From Planctomycetaceae bacterium (GTDB taxonomy: Bacteria > Planctomycetota > Planctomycetia > Pirellulales > Thermoguttaceae): a DNA stretch of 5,888 nt. The stretch lies in NCBI GenBank assembly GCA_031288765.1, contig JAITQV010000567.1:1-5888 (forward strand), written 5' to 3'. Shown piece after piece: positions 1 through 5,886 of this stretch. Position 1 is the first letter of the stretch; every line of letters begins with the position of its first letter. The translations under genes were made by a program, and so were the position numbers. The notes beneath the pieces were generated by a model. That model searched no databases. It saw only the letters and a list, made by a program, of their open reading frames with translations, and was not told where the DNA came from.

Positions 1-2
1 CA

Positions 3-74
3 AATATTGATGATATTTGGAATTCTTCTAATGAGACATGGTGGACAAGAGTTTATGAGTCTATCGTTTTATAG
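3..74 (+). CDS. Possible C-terminal end of an unidentified gene (5' partial)
   Basis: Reading frame 3 is open from the window edge to a TAG stop at 72-74 and gives 23 residues ending in TWWTRVYESIVL. The mix of acidic, aromatic and polar residues looks like a real protein C-terminus. The competing open frame 1, which stops at 97-99, gives a less protein-like composition. A short GC-rich hairpin follows at 80-93. No family can be assigned from so little sequence, and the segment may simply be chance open sequence. Confidence 0.25.
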   Translation, partial: NIDDIWNSSNETWWTRVYESIVL

Positions 75-79
75 TCGCA

Positions 80-93
80 TCGGCGTTAGCCGA
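80..93. repeat. Small hairpin TCGGC-GTTA-GCCGA
   Basis: A perfect 5-bp GC-rich stem (80-84 with 89-93) closes a GTTA tetraloop, six bases after the possible TAG stop at 72-74. No T-run follows, so it is a poor intrinsic terminator. The core GGCGTTAGCC resembles, from memory, short palindromes often seen between genes in planctomycete genomes. That link is inference and needs a genome-wide count. Confidence 0.35.
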
Positions 94-173
94 CAGTGAA
101 TTTGGTATCGATTCAGTAGAATGTTTCCACAGAATCTTATTTTCAACCTTATTCCCGAACAAAACAACCTTTG

Positions 174-278
174 TAGTTAATAACTAATAGTGAATAGTTC
201 GCAAGCGGATTATTTAATATGTTTGGGTAAATAGAACGCTTGCGACACTATCAACTATCCACTATAAACTATAAACTA
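174..278. repeat. Inverted-repeat element built of degenerate heptamers (MITE- or STRR-like)
   Basis: The core is a perfect 9-bp inverted repeat, TCGCAAGCG at 199-207 and CGCTTGCGA at 237-245, around an AT-rich 29-base loop. Outside the core both arms continue as imperfect inverted copies (174-198 and 246-278) made of 7-bp units. The right arm reads CACTATC, AACTATC, CACTATA, AACTATA, then AACTA. The left arm reads similar units on the opposite strand, such as AACTATT and CACTATT. Opposed heptamer arms around a GC-rich palindrome suggest a small non-coding dispersed element that could fold into a long imperfect hairpin. No transposase or clear target-site duplication is visible. Confidence 0.6.
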
Positions 279-286
279 ATATCTTA

Positions 287-417
287 CCCTTTCAGGGCGT
301 TGATAGTTGTTTTATGGGCATCTTAACCCATTGCGTTGCGGCAGGCTAACTTATACCGCCCTTACAGAGCGTAGGACAACACTGCTTGTACAATCCTATT
401 CGTAGGGCGTTATAATA
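287..417 (-). repeat. Three diverged copies of an ACGCCCTGAAAGGG-like unit
   Basis: Read on the minus strand, three related words occur: TATCAACGCCCTGAAAGGG (305-287), a copy centred on ACGCTCTGTAAGGG (372-359), and TATAACGCCCTACGAATAGG (414-395). The first two agree at 12 of 14 core positions. The third keeps ACGCCCT and the final GG but has two extra bases. Between the first two lies a small hairpin with ATGGG at 314-318 and CCCAT at 327-331. From memory, the phrase CGCCCTGAAAGGG recurs in intergenic repeat clusters of Bacteroidetes and some planctomycetes. No protein-coding interpretation is supported. Confidence 0.45.
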
Positions 418-457
418 CGGCGGACTTTCAGCCTTATTGTCGGAACAAATCACGGAG

Positions 458-520
458 TAGATACAATGAAGAACGAAATAGATACAATGGAGAACGGAAT
501 AGATACAACGAAGAACTGCA
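458..520. repeat. 21-bp tandem repeat, three copies
   Basis: Copies lie at 458-478, 479-499 and 500-520. All begin TAGATACAAYG and continue RAGAACNRMA. Copies 1 and 2 differ at three positions, and the third copy diverges mainly at its end. The array sits 17 bases downstream of the stop codon of the minus-strand M50/HlyD gene, so it would be transcribed as part of that gene's 3' tail. The period is a multiple of three, so every frame reads as heptapeptide repeats, but no supported gene uses them. Confidence 0.85.
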
Positions 521-536
521 ACTTCTAAAAACCTTC

Positions 537-2786
537 TTAAAGTTTGAAGTTGAAGGTCTCGTTGACGAACAGCCAGGCACGTTTTCCAAGCGTTTGCGGT
601 TCAACATGAACCTTCGCAACACCGGTCATGCCCACCTTAATCGATAAATCGGGATTGTCCAATAACATCCGCACCCGATAAGATGCACTGTTTGGTTTTT
701 CCGCTCCATCACGTTGCGTTGTCGTCGGCACCTCGCCGCCCGCTCGAGTCGAAAGCTGAACATCCAACGACGACACCGCCTGCTTCTCAATTTCATGAAT
801 CTTGCCCTCAAAAACCTTATCGGGAAATTCGTGTAATTTCAACTCCACACGTTGACCTTGCTTCAAAAAACCGGTTTTGGATTGGTTCACAACCAACACC
901 GCTTCCAAATATTGGGGATCGCCGATACTGCAAAAAATTGTTCCCGGTTCGAAGGTTGCTTCGAGATTCACAGGCTCCAGCGGCGAACCCCACCATACCG
1001 GCAATTGGTCATCCTGCGGAGCCTGATACGGTTTCCAAGGCGGCGACACAACCACCCCGTCCCGCGGCGCACGAAGCGTCAGATAATTGAAGTCCCGCAG
1101 CAAATTCCGATAAATCTCCCGTGCGGCAATCAGCGACTTCCGAACCTGAGCAATCTGCAACGCCGCTTCACTCCGGTAAATCCGAAGATGTTCTAATTTC
1201 TCAATCTCCTGTTCCAATTCCTTACATTTTCCTTCGGCATCAACAAGTTCAAAGAGCAAGGTTCGGTTTTCGAGAAGCCCCAGTATTTCGCCTTCACGCA
1301 CAATCTGCCCCGGCACCGCATCAATCCGTTTGAGTTGGCAACCGCCCTTGATGTCGGGAATATAAACCTGCCGCGAATCGGATACCCGAAGCTCCGTAAC
1401 CGCCGGCGCTATCACCGTGTAAGGCAACGGACAAAAAATCAAAAAACCAAGTATTCCGCTTAACAGCAACAACGAAAGATAAAACCGCGCCTTTTTCACT
1501 TTGTAAATCCTCCCGGGAACCCAAAAAAATTTGGCAACTTTGTACAACGGCATCACAAATAAACTAAATAACGACATCGCCGCAATCATTTGACCGACAA
1601 TCTGAAGACCGTAAGGCTGAAACACTTTGTAAATGAAAAACAAAATGGACGCCATCACAATCCAACGATACCAAAATGCCGCTACCGAATAAAGAGCAAA
1701 CAGGATTTGATTTTTTTGCGGCAAAAACGGGTCATCCTGCTGCTCCATACCAAGAAACCATTGCGAACATTTCCGAGTCAGAATTTTGGTTGCCTTCTGC
1801 CGCAGGTTGGGAATTTCGAGCCAGTCCGCCAATATGTAATACCCGTCATAACGGAGCAAAGGGTTGATATTAAACAAAACCGTGCTTACCGACGAAACAA
1901 ACATGATGTTCAAGGCAAGATAATTCAGCAGCCCTTCTTCCGAAAACCACCATAAAAACGTGCAAATGGACGCCAACACGCATTCGATAAACATTCCGGC
2001 AGCCGCAATCGCTATACGATGCCATTTATTCGGCAAAAGCCACGAATCCGAAACATTCACATACAAACAAGGCGTCAACACAAGAATCATCACGCCCATC
2101 TCATGACATTCGCCCTTGAAATATTTCGCGGTAAGACCATGCCCGAATTCGTGTAATATTTTGGTTCCCGCCAATGTCATACTGAGAAAGATCAGATTGA
2201 CCGGATTAAAGAACTGATAAAATTCCGGCAGTTTGGAGCGGAATGTGTCAAAATTGACCAAAACCAGCGACGCCGCCGAAAAACCCAACAATAAACAACC
2301 GATAAGAACCGCCGGATGAAAAAACCACCGGACAAACGGCAATAAAAATGTCAAAAGCCGGTCGGGATCAAATCCTTTGAATTTAATTGCCAAGACGTTG
2401 GTGAATTTTTGGAAGAGTTCTTGGCGGAAGCGTTTTTTTTTCCGTTTGAGAAGTTCGGGACCTTGGTTGGGGGTTGAGGTGATGATGAGTCCGCTTTGGT
2501 GGAGTTGCCCCAGAAAATGTTGGAGTTCTTCGAGGGATATTTTCTGCGGCGGAAATTCCTCTTCAAATTTCTCCTTAATATCGTCAAGACTATGCGTTCC
2601 GTCGAACATACGCAAAATTGCGTATTCTTCTTCCTGAAAACGAAAATAACGCGAACCAATGGGTTCCTTAATAATCCAATAAGACCGACCAAGATATTGC
2701 TGACGTTTTGCGGTCAGGTCGGAACGCACACGAACCGGTAACTTCCGTGCCGAACTGGAAACAAGACTGTCATGTAAAGAAACCAT
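537..2786 (-). CDS. PqqD-like / M50 zinc metalloprotease / HlyD-like adaptor fusion membrane protein
   Basis: Predicted 749-residue inner-membrane protein, of the type annotated as putative peptide zinc metalloprotease. Residues about 15-103 resemble a PqqD-type winged-helix (RiPP recognition element-like) domain, including YFRFQEEEYAILRMFDG. A basic linker (114-121) follows. The M50 core spans about 150-458 with roughly eight hydrophobic segments. It carries the zinc motif HEFGH at 212-216 and the second motif NPLLRYDGYY at 308-317, where D314 is the expected third ligand, so the protease looks intact. The tail is HlyD-like: half-motif GQIVREGEILGLLEN (493-507), a helical hairpin (about 512-565), LRAPRDGVVV (571-580) and a beta-barrel portion (about 611-667). 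The ATG at 2786 is the only good start, although no clear Shine-Dalgarno precedes it. It stands alone, divergent from aroC. By family, such proteins process or export peptides; the substrate here is unknown. Confidence 0.9.
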   Translation of the reverse strand: MVSLHDSLVSSSARKLPVRVRSDLTAKRQQYLGRSYWIIKEPIGSRYFRFQEEEYAILRMFDGTHSLDDIKEKFEEEFPPQKISLEELQHFLGQLHQSGLIITSTPNQGPELLKRKKKRFRQELFQKFTNVLAIKFKGFDPDRLLTFLLPFVRWFFHPAVLIGCLLLGFSAASLVLVNFDTFRSKLPEFYQFFNPVNLIFLSMTLAGTKILHEFGHGLTAKYFKGECHEMGVMILVLTPCLYVNVSDSWLLPNKWHRIAIAAAGMFIECVLASICTFLWWFSEEGLLNYLALNIMFVSSVSTVLFNINPLLRYDGYYILADWLEIPNLRQKATKILTRKCSQWFLGMEQQDDPFLPQKNQILFALYSVAAFWYRWIVMASILFFIYKVFQPYGLQIVGQMIAAMSLFSLFVMPLYKVAKFFWVPGRIYKVKKARFYLSLLLLSGILGFLIFCPLPYTVIAPAVTELRVSDSRQVYIPDIKGGCQLKRIDAVPGQIVREGEILGLLENRTLLFELVDAEGKCKELEQEIEKLEHLRIYRSEAALQIAQVRKSLIAAREIYRNLLRDFNYLTLRAPRDGVVVSPPWKPYQAPQDDQLPVWWGSPLEPVNLEATFEPGTIFCSIGDPQYLEAVLVVNQSKTGFLKQGQRVELKLHEFPDKVFEGKIHEIEKQAVSSLDVQLSTRAGGEVPTTTQRDGAEKPNSASYRVRMLLDNPDLSIKVGMTGVAKVHVEPQTLGKRAWLFVNETFNFKL
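2433..2441 (-). repeat. A9 homopolymer at the PqqD-M50 junction
   Basis: Nine consecutive T on the plus strand read as A9 in the gene and encode Lys116-Lys118 in the basic linker between the PqqD-like domain and the membrane core. Losing one base would add 29 altered codons and stop at 2351-2353, giving about 144 residues. Gaining one would add 19 codons and give about 134 residues. Either slip would leave a soluble PqqD-like domain without the protease. Whether slippage occurs is not shown by the sequence. Confidence 0.6.
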
Positions 2787-2859
2787 TTATAACGATTCGG
2801 TTGTTTTGTTGAATTACTTAGTTTGGAGTTGTTTTTAGAATGCTTCCCAGTAAAAAAAC

Positions 2860-2888
2860 ATTGTACTATTTCGGGGGAATTTTGTAAG
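2860..2888 (-). promoter_or_regulatory. Candidate sigma-70-type promoter for the M50/HlyD gene
   Basis: On the minus strand, CTTACA (2888-2883; 4 of 6 to TTGACA) and TACAAT (2865-2860; 5 of 6 to TATAAT) are separated by 17 bases. Transcription would begin near 2853 and leave a leader of about 65 bases. It overlaps the candidate plus-strand promoter almost exactly. The assignment rests on pattern matching only. Confidence 0.35.
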
Positions 2889-2890
2889 AT
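2861..2890 (+). promoter_or_regulatory. Candidate sigma-70-type promoter for the aroC operon
   Basis: TTGTAC (2861-2866) and TAAGAT (2885-2890) are separated by 18 bases. The -35 matches are limited and the -10 matches 4 of 6. The start would be near 2897, giving a leader of about 105 bases that contains the palindrome at 2908-2919. A second option is TGGATT (2928-2933) with TATCAT (2951-2956), 17 bases apart, which has a better -10 and lies just downstream of the palindrome. Confidence 0.3.
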
Positions 2891-2907
2891 AGTCGGGATT
2901 TAATTTG

Positions 2908-2919
2908 TTTACGCGTAAA
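2908..2919. promoter_or_regulatory. Perfect 12-bp palindrome TTTACGCGTAAA, possible operator
   Basis: The sequence is fully self-complementary and sits in the middle of the divergent intergenic region. It lies downstream of the first candidate aroC promoter and just upstream of the second. Its position and symmetry fit a dimeric regulator site. No regulator gene lies in the window and no known operator is matched with confidence. Confidence 0.35.
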
Positions 2920-2990
2920 AATCGCTCTGGATTGATTTCGGAAAATTAGGTATCATTCTGCGGATTATTGCGGAAAAATTTGTGAAAATT

Positions 2991-2995
2991 AAGGA
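2991..2995 (+). promoter_or_regulatory. Ribosome-binding site AAGGA that decides the aroC start
   Basis: AAGGA lies seven bases before the ATG at 3003. The in-frame GTG at 2982, seven codons upstream, has no such site before it. This spacing, and the fact that chorismate synthases begin only a few residues before GESHG, support the ATG. Confidence 0.75.
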
Positions 2996-3002
2996 TAAAA
3001 CA

Positions 3003-4082
3003 ATGTATTACAAAACTGCCGGAGAATCACACGGTCAAGGAATTTTGGCTCTGGTGGAGAATTTTCCTGCCGGTCTGGAAATTGATAAATCGAAAATCGA
3101 CACGGAATTACGCCGCCGCCAGGGCGGTTACGGTCGCGGCGGACGGCAAAAAATCGAAACCGATACCGTTGACATCCTGACCGGTCTTTGGCAGGGAAAA
3201 TCCACCGGCGCACCTATGACGCTTTGGATCAGAAACCGCGATTGCCGTATTGATACCGCGCCGGAAATTACACAGCCGAGACCCGGTCATGCCGATTTGG
3301 CGGGAGCCGTCAAATACGGTTTGCCGATTCGCCCAATCCTCGAACGCGCCAGCGCCCGAGAAACCGCCGGACGTGTTGCCGCCGGTGCTTTGGCAAAACA
3401 ATTCCTCGAAAAACACGGAATTATTGTTGCCGGTTTTGTTCGGAGTATCGGTTCGTTGTCTTTGCCGGCACCGCCGGACGATCTTAACCCCAACGAATTA
3501 TTGCAACGCCGCAATTCCAGCGAACTCTATACGGTTTATCCCGAACATGATACGGTGTTGAAATGGCGGATTGATGAAATCGGAAACGCCGGCGATACCG
3601 TAGGCGGCATTATCGAAGTCAGGGTGTTTGGCGTACCGATTGGTCTTGGTTCGTGTATGCAGTGGGATGCCAAACTCGACGGTAAACTCGCTCAGGCTGT
3701 TATGTCGGTTCAAGCAATCAAAGGAGTTGAAATCGGTCTCGGTTTCGAATCGGCACGAACACCGGGTTCGGCAATGCACGACCCAATCGGTTATGACGCG
3801 GCGCAAGCACAAACTCCCTCACAAGGTTTTGTACGGAAAACAAACAACGCCGGCGGAATTGAAGGCGGAATCTCAAACGGTCAACCGATTATTGTAAGAG
3901 CGGCTATGAAACCGATTCCGACCTTGAAAAAACCGCTCGACTCAATAGACTTAAACTCAAAACAACCCATGCCGACTTTTTATGAACGCAGTGATGTTTG
4001 TGCGGTTCCTGCGGCAAGTGTTGTTGTTGAAAACGTGATTGCCTTTGAAATTGCCGGACAACTCAAACCGGAATCATATTAA
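3003..4082 (+). CDS. aroC: Chorismate synthase
   Basis: Converts 5-enolpyruvylshikimate-3-phosphate to chorismate with loss of phosphate. It needs reduced FMN and is the last common step for aromatic amino acids, folate and quinones; the enzyme is cytoplasmic. The 359 residues match the usual bacterial length (about 360). Family motifs appear in order: GESHG at 7-11, RRRQGGYGRGGRQKIE at 37-52, RPGHADLAGAVKYG at 93-106, RASARETAGRVAAGALA at 115-131, SVQAIKGVEIGLGF at 235-248, NNAGGIEGGISNG at 281-293 and RSDVCAVPAASVVVE at 329-343. The catalytic and flavin-binding regions therefore look complete. An in-frame GTG at 2982 would add seven residues, but AAGGA at 2991-2995 favours the ATG used here. 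The stop is eight bases from the next gene, which implies cotranscription. Confidence 0.97.
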   Translation: MYYKTAGESHGQGILALVENFPAGLEIDKSKIDTELRRRQGGYGRGGRQKIETDTVDILTGLWQGKSTGAPMTLWIRNRDCRIDTAPEITQPRPGHADLAGAVKYGLPIRPILERASARETAGRVAAGALAKQFLEKHGIIVAGFVRSIGSLSLPAPPDDLNPNELLQRRNSSELYTVYPEHDTVLKWRIDEIGNAGDTVGGIIEVRVFGVPIGLGSCMQWDAKLDGKLAQAVMSVQAIKGVEIGLGFESARTPGSAMHDPIGYDAAQAQTPSQGFVRKTNNAGGIEGGISNGQPIIVRAAMKPIPTLKKPLDSIDLNSKQPMPTFYERSDVCAVPAASVVVENVIAFEIAGQLKPESY

Positions 4083-4090
4083 CAATTAAC

Positions 4091-5656
4091 GTGACATTAC
4101 ACGATCAGACACGGCGAATTATTTCGCTCCTGCTTTTTTTTATTTTGGGTCCTTTGCTCACGCTTGGGATTCTTGCGGGAATCGTGTTGCGTAAAATTCC
4201 GGCAAACGCACGGAAATTCGAATACAACGCCGCCGTTCAAACCGGTTTGACTTGGAAAATTGACGCCGTCGAATATCGGTCGTTTTATTGTACACGATTG
4301 AAAAATGTCCGGCTTCTCGATTCGTTTTCCGCAAAAACAATCTTTTTCGCGCCGGAAATTGATTGCCGGTACATTATTTCGGAAAACTTCAACAAGTTTT
4401 TTCCCGGAATTGAAACAAATTCCGAGCATTCGGACAATCCGATATTGCCGTTTACGGCGTCGGTTCGACCCAACGGATTTCAACAAATTTTTGTACCGGA
4501 TTCGGTTTTAACATTTGACCATGATTCTGCGTCTGCGGTTGCTGTTCGTGATACGCTCGAAAAAATTTTGGCAAGATTTCATTTATTATCGGAAACACCG
4601 GTTCAGTTTGTTTTTGAAAACGTTGGAATTTTCAGTGTTTACAGCAAACAACGACCGGACGAAAAACCGGATAGAGTCCGGTTTGTCCGCGGCAATCTTT
4701 ATCGGACAAAAAATGAAATTCGTTCCGATTGGGAATTTCAGGTTCCCGAATTTTCCGAATTGGAAACGCAACAATTTTCCGTAATCCAAAAGCGGCAGGT
4801 AAACAATGTTGAGATAACGTTACGGACAGGTAAAATACCGGTTCCTTGTGAATTGGCGGCTGTATTCTGTTCGGCGTTTCGCCGTTTCGGTCACGGAAGC
4901 CGGTTTAGCGGCGAATTTTCCGTTGAAAAAAACAGCAACCCGGAAATTCCGCCGACACTCCGGTTAAAAAATGTTTCTTTTAAAGACATTGACATGGCTC
5001 CGTTTGCCGAAGAATATACTCCGTTTTCCGTTTCGGGAACGATGCGGGATTTGCAAATGACTCATGCGGCATTGGGTCCGAACATATTTACAGCGGAAGG
5101 ATGTTTTCAGATTGTTGACGGTTCGATAGAGAAAACGTTGTTTCAACGGATTATTGAACGTTTTAATCTGATTGTCAAACCGTCCGATATTTCCGAATCG
5201 CCGCGCACGATGATTCCGTTTACGGCGTGTGCGGTTCATTTTCGGTTACAACCGGAGGGAGTTGTTTTCCGTCCGGACGAATTATGGCAGAACGCATTGA
5301 TGCACCAAGTTCCCGATGCTTCAGGGCTTGGTAAAATGACGGTTTATTTTCCCGACGAAAACCGCCGATTGGTTTCGTTCCATACACTTTTTTCAATTTT
5401 CGCACCGGATACTGCTCCGGTGGTTCCTTTGACGCCGGGTTTGAAAAATTTGTTTTTCCTGCTTCCTATGGATGATTTCCGAAATACAAACGTCCGTTCC
5501 GAAAATACCAACCAAATTATTGAACCGTTTATTCGTAAGGAACCGGTTCCGGTTCAGGCGGAGCTCAAACCGTCTATTGCTGATCCGGCTTTAACTTCTC
5601 CGAATGTCTTGTTTGTTAATCCGCCAAAAAAACATAACAATAAAACAAATCAATAA
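4091..5656 (+). CDS. Membrane-anchored AsmA-like protein of unknown function
   Basis: 521 residues with a GTG start eight bases after the aroC stop. No Shine-Dalgarno is evident, so translation may be coupled to aroC. A short basic N-terminus leads into one hydrophobic segment (about 10-33), so the rest is probably periplasmic. The segment GLTWKIDAVEYRSFYCTRLKN-type (residues 52-72) followed by a 'component and location' pattern to about 95 recalls the N-terminus of AsmA-like envelope proteins. A second patch at about 293-360 (LRLKNVSFKDIDMAPF, SGTMRDLQ, then GCFQIVDGSIEKTLFQRIIE) resembles the repeated amphipathic strands and closing helix of that group. The tail (about 485-521) is rich in Pro, Asn and Lys and looks disordered. 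No catalytic motif is seen. The AsmA-like label is inference from pattern; a phylum-specific hypothetical protein is the alternative. That it is a real gene is well supported. Confidence 0.8.
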   Translation: MTLHDQTRRIISLLLFFILGPLLTLGILAGIVLRKIPANARKFEYNAAVQTGLTWKIDAVEYRSFYCTRLKNVRLLDSFSAKTIFFAPEIDCRYIISENFNKFFPGIETNSEHSDNPILPFTASVRPNGFQQIFVPDSVLTFDHDSASAVAVRDTLEKILARFHLLSETPVQFVFENVGIFSVYSKQRPDEKPDRVRFVRGNLYRTKNEIRSDWEFQVPEFSELETQQFSVIQKRQVNNVEITLRTGKIPVPCELAAVFCSAFRRFGHGSRFSGEFSVEKNSNPEIPPTLRLKNVSFKDIDMAPFAEEYTPFSVSGTMRDLQMTHAALGPNIFTAEGCFQIVDGSIEKTLFQRIIERFNLIVKPSDISESPRTMIPFTACAVHFRLQPEGVVFRPDELWQNALMHQVPDASGLGKMTVYFPDENRRLVSFHTLFSIFAPDTAPVVPLTPGLKNLFFLLPMDDFRNTNVRSENTNQIIEPFIRKEPVPVQAELKPSIADPALTSPNVLFVNPPKKHNNKTNQ

Positions 5657-5663
5657 TAACAAC

Positions 5664-5719
5664 GTATCTATTCGGTTATTTATCCATAAAAGTAGGGCTG
5701 AATAGATGCTATTTGTTTT
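5664..5719 (+). terminator. Candidate terminator hairpin of the aroC operon
   Basis: Positions 5664-5676 can pair with 5697-5709. A perfect 8-bp core (ATCTATTC with GAATAGAT) is extended by G-C and G-U pairs around a 20-base loop, and a T-rich stretch follows at 5710-5719. It starts eight bases after the stop at 5656. The stem is AT-rich and the loop is long, so it is a weak candidate. It overlaps the 3' end of the convergent minus-strand ORF and could serve both directions. Confidence 0.35.
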
Positions 5720-5886
5720 ACCGGATGATGTTTTTCTCTAGGTTGATCAAGATATTTACTTTTGGGGGGAAAGGCAATTGCTATGATTGTTATAACTACA
5801 ATCCATTCAATCAAAGACACCCGTAAAAATCCATCTATTATATCTATTATGGTTTGAATAACACTCAAAGAAATTTTTTTTCTCAT
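5680..5886 (-). CDS. Short protein with prepilin-like hydrophobic segment; start may lie outside the window
   Basis: The ORF gives 68 residues from an ATG two bases inside the window edge, so the ribosome-binding site cannot be seen and the true start may lie further upstream. Residues 19-38 read GFLRVSLIEWIVVITIIAIA, close to the type IV prepilin/pseudopilin signature GFTLVELLVVIAIIGIL that heads the abundant DUF1559 proteins of planctomycetes. An altered stretch stands after GF and the Glu is displaced. The following FPPKSKYLDQPREKH faintly recalls the LLPAVQAAREAAR that normally comes next. The body domain of about 250 residues is absent. It is either a degraded prepilin-like remnant or a genuine small single-pass membrane protein. 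An A8 tract right after the start could slip. It converges on the AsmA-like gene. Confidence 0.45.
   Translation of the reverse strand: MRKKISLSVIQTIIDIIDGFLRVSLIEWIVVITIIAIAFPPKSKYLDQPREKHHPVKQIASIQPYFYG

Larger units (their letters stand above)
75..536. other. Gene-free, repeat-rich intergenic region
   Basis: No convincing gene is present on either strand in these 460 bases. Stops are frequent in every frame, and the only open stretches are short or are read-outs of the 21-bp tandem repeat. The region holds four separate repeat or structure elements, each listed on its own: a small hairpin, an inverted heptamer element, three diverged unit copies and a tandem triplet. The base composition is more AT-rich than the flanking gene. 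It looks like an accumulation site for small non-coding repeats between two transcription units. Confidence 0.6.

Noticed and set aside
287..420. Structured RNA or tRNA in the repeat block
   Set aside because: No cloverleaf, no T-loop consensus and no strong long stem was found. The small hairpins fit repeat units better.
466..528. A 20-codon plus-strand ORF (MKNEIDTMENG...) with GGAG eight bases upstream of its ATG
   Set aside because: It is mostly a read-out of the 21-bp tandem repeat and has no independent support. The GGAG context may be chance, so it is kept only as a note under the repeat finding.
519..552. CAACTTC/GAAGTTG inverted repeat across the stop of the M50/HlyD gene as a terminator
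   Set aside because: The stem is only 7 bp with a 20-base loop, it includes coding sequence, and no T-run follows on the minus strand.
434..622. Minus-strand 62-residue ORF with heptapeptide repeats such as LYLFRSP
   Set aside because: It overlaps the 3' end of the M50/HlyD gene in another frame, and its repeats come from the 21-bp array.
683..1333. Several plus-strand ORFs of 70-135 residues opposite the HlyD-like portion
   Set aside because: They are antisense shadows of a well-supported coding frame, rich in Pro/Arg/His with no recognisable domains.
2941..2995. Direct repeat GAAAATTAGG / GAAAATTAAGG before aroC
   Set aside because: It is short and AT-rich, with only two imperfect copies. 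One contains the ribosome-binding site, so chance is a sufficient explanation.
2982..3002. GTG at 2982 as the start of chorismate synthase
   Set aside because: It has no ribosome-binding site and would add seven residues before the conserved start of the family. The ATG at 3003 has AAGGA at the right distance.
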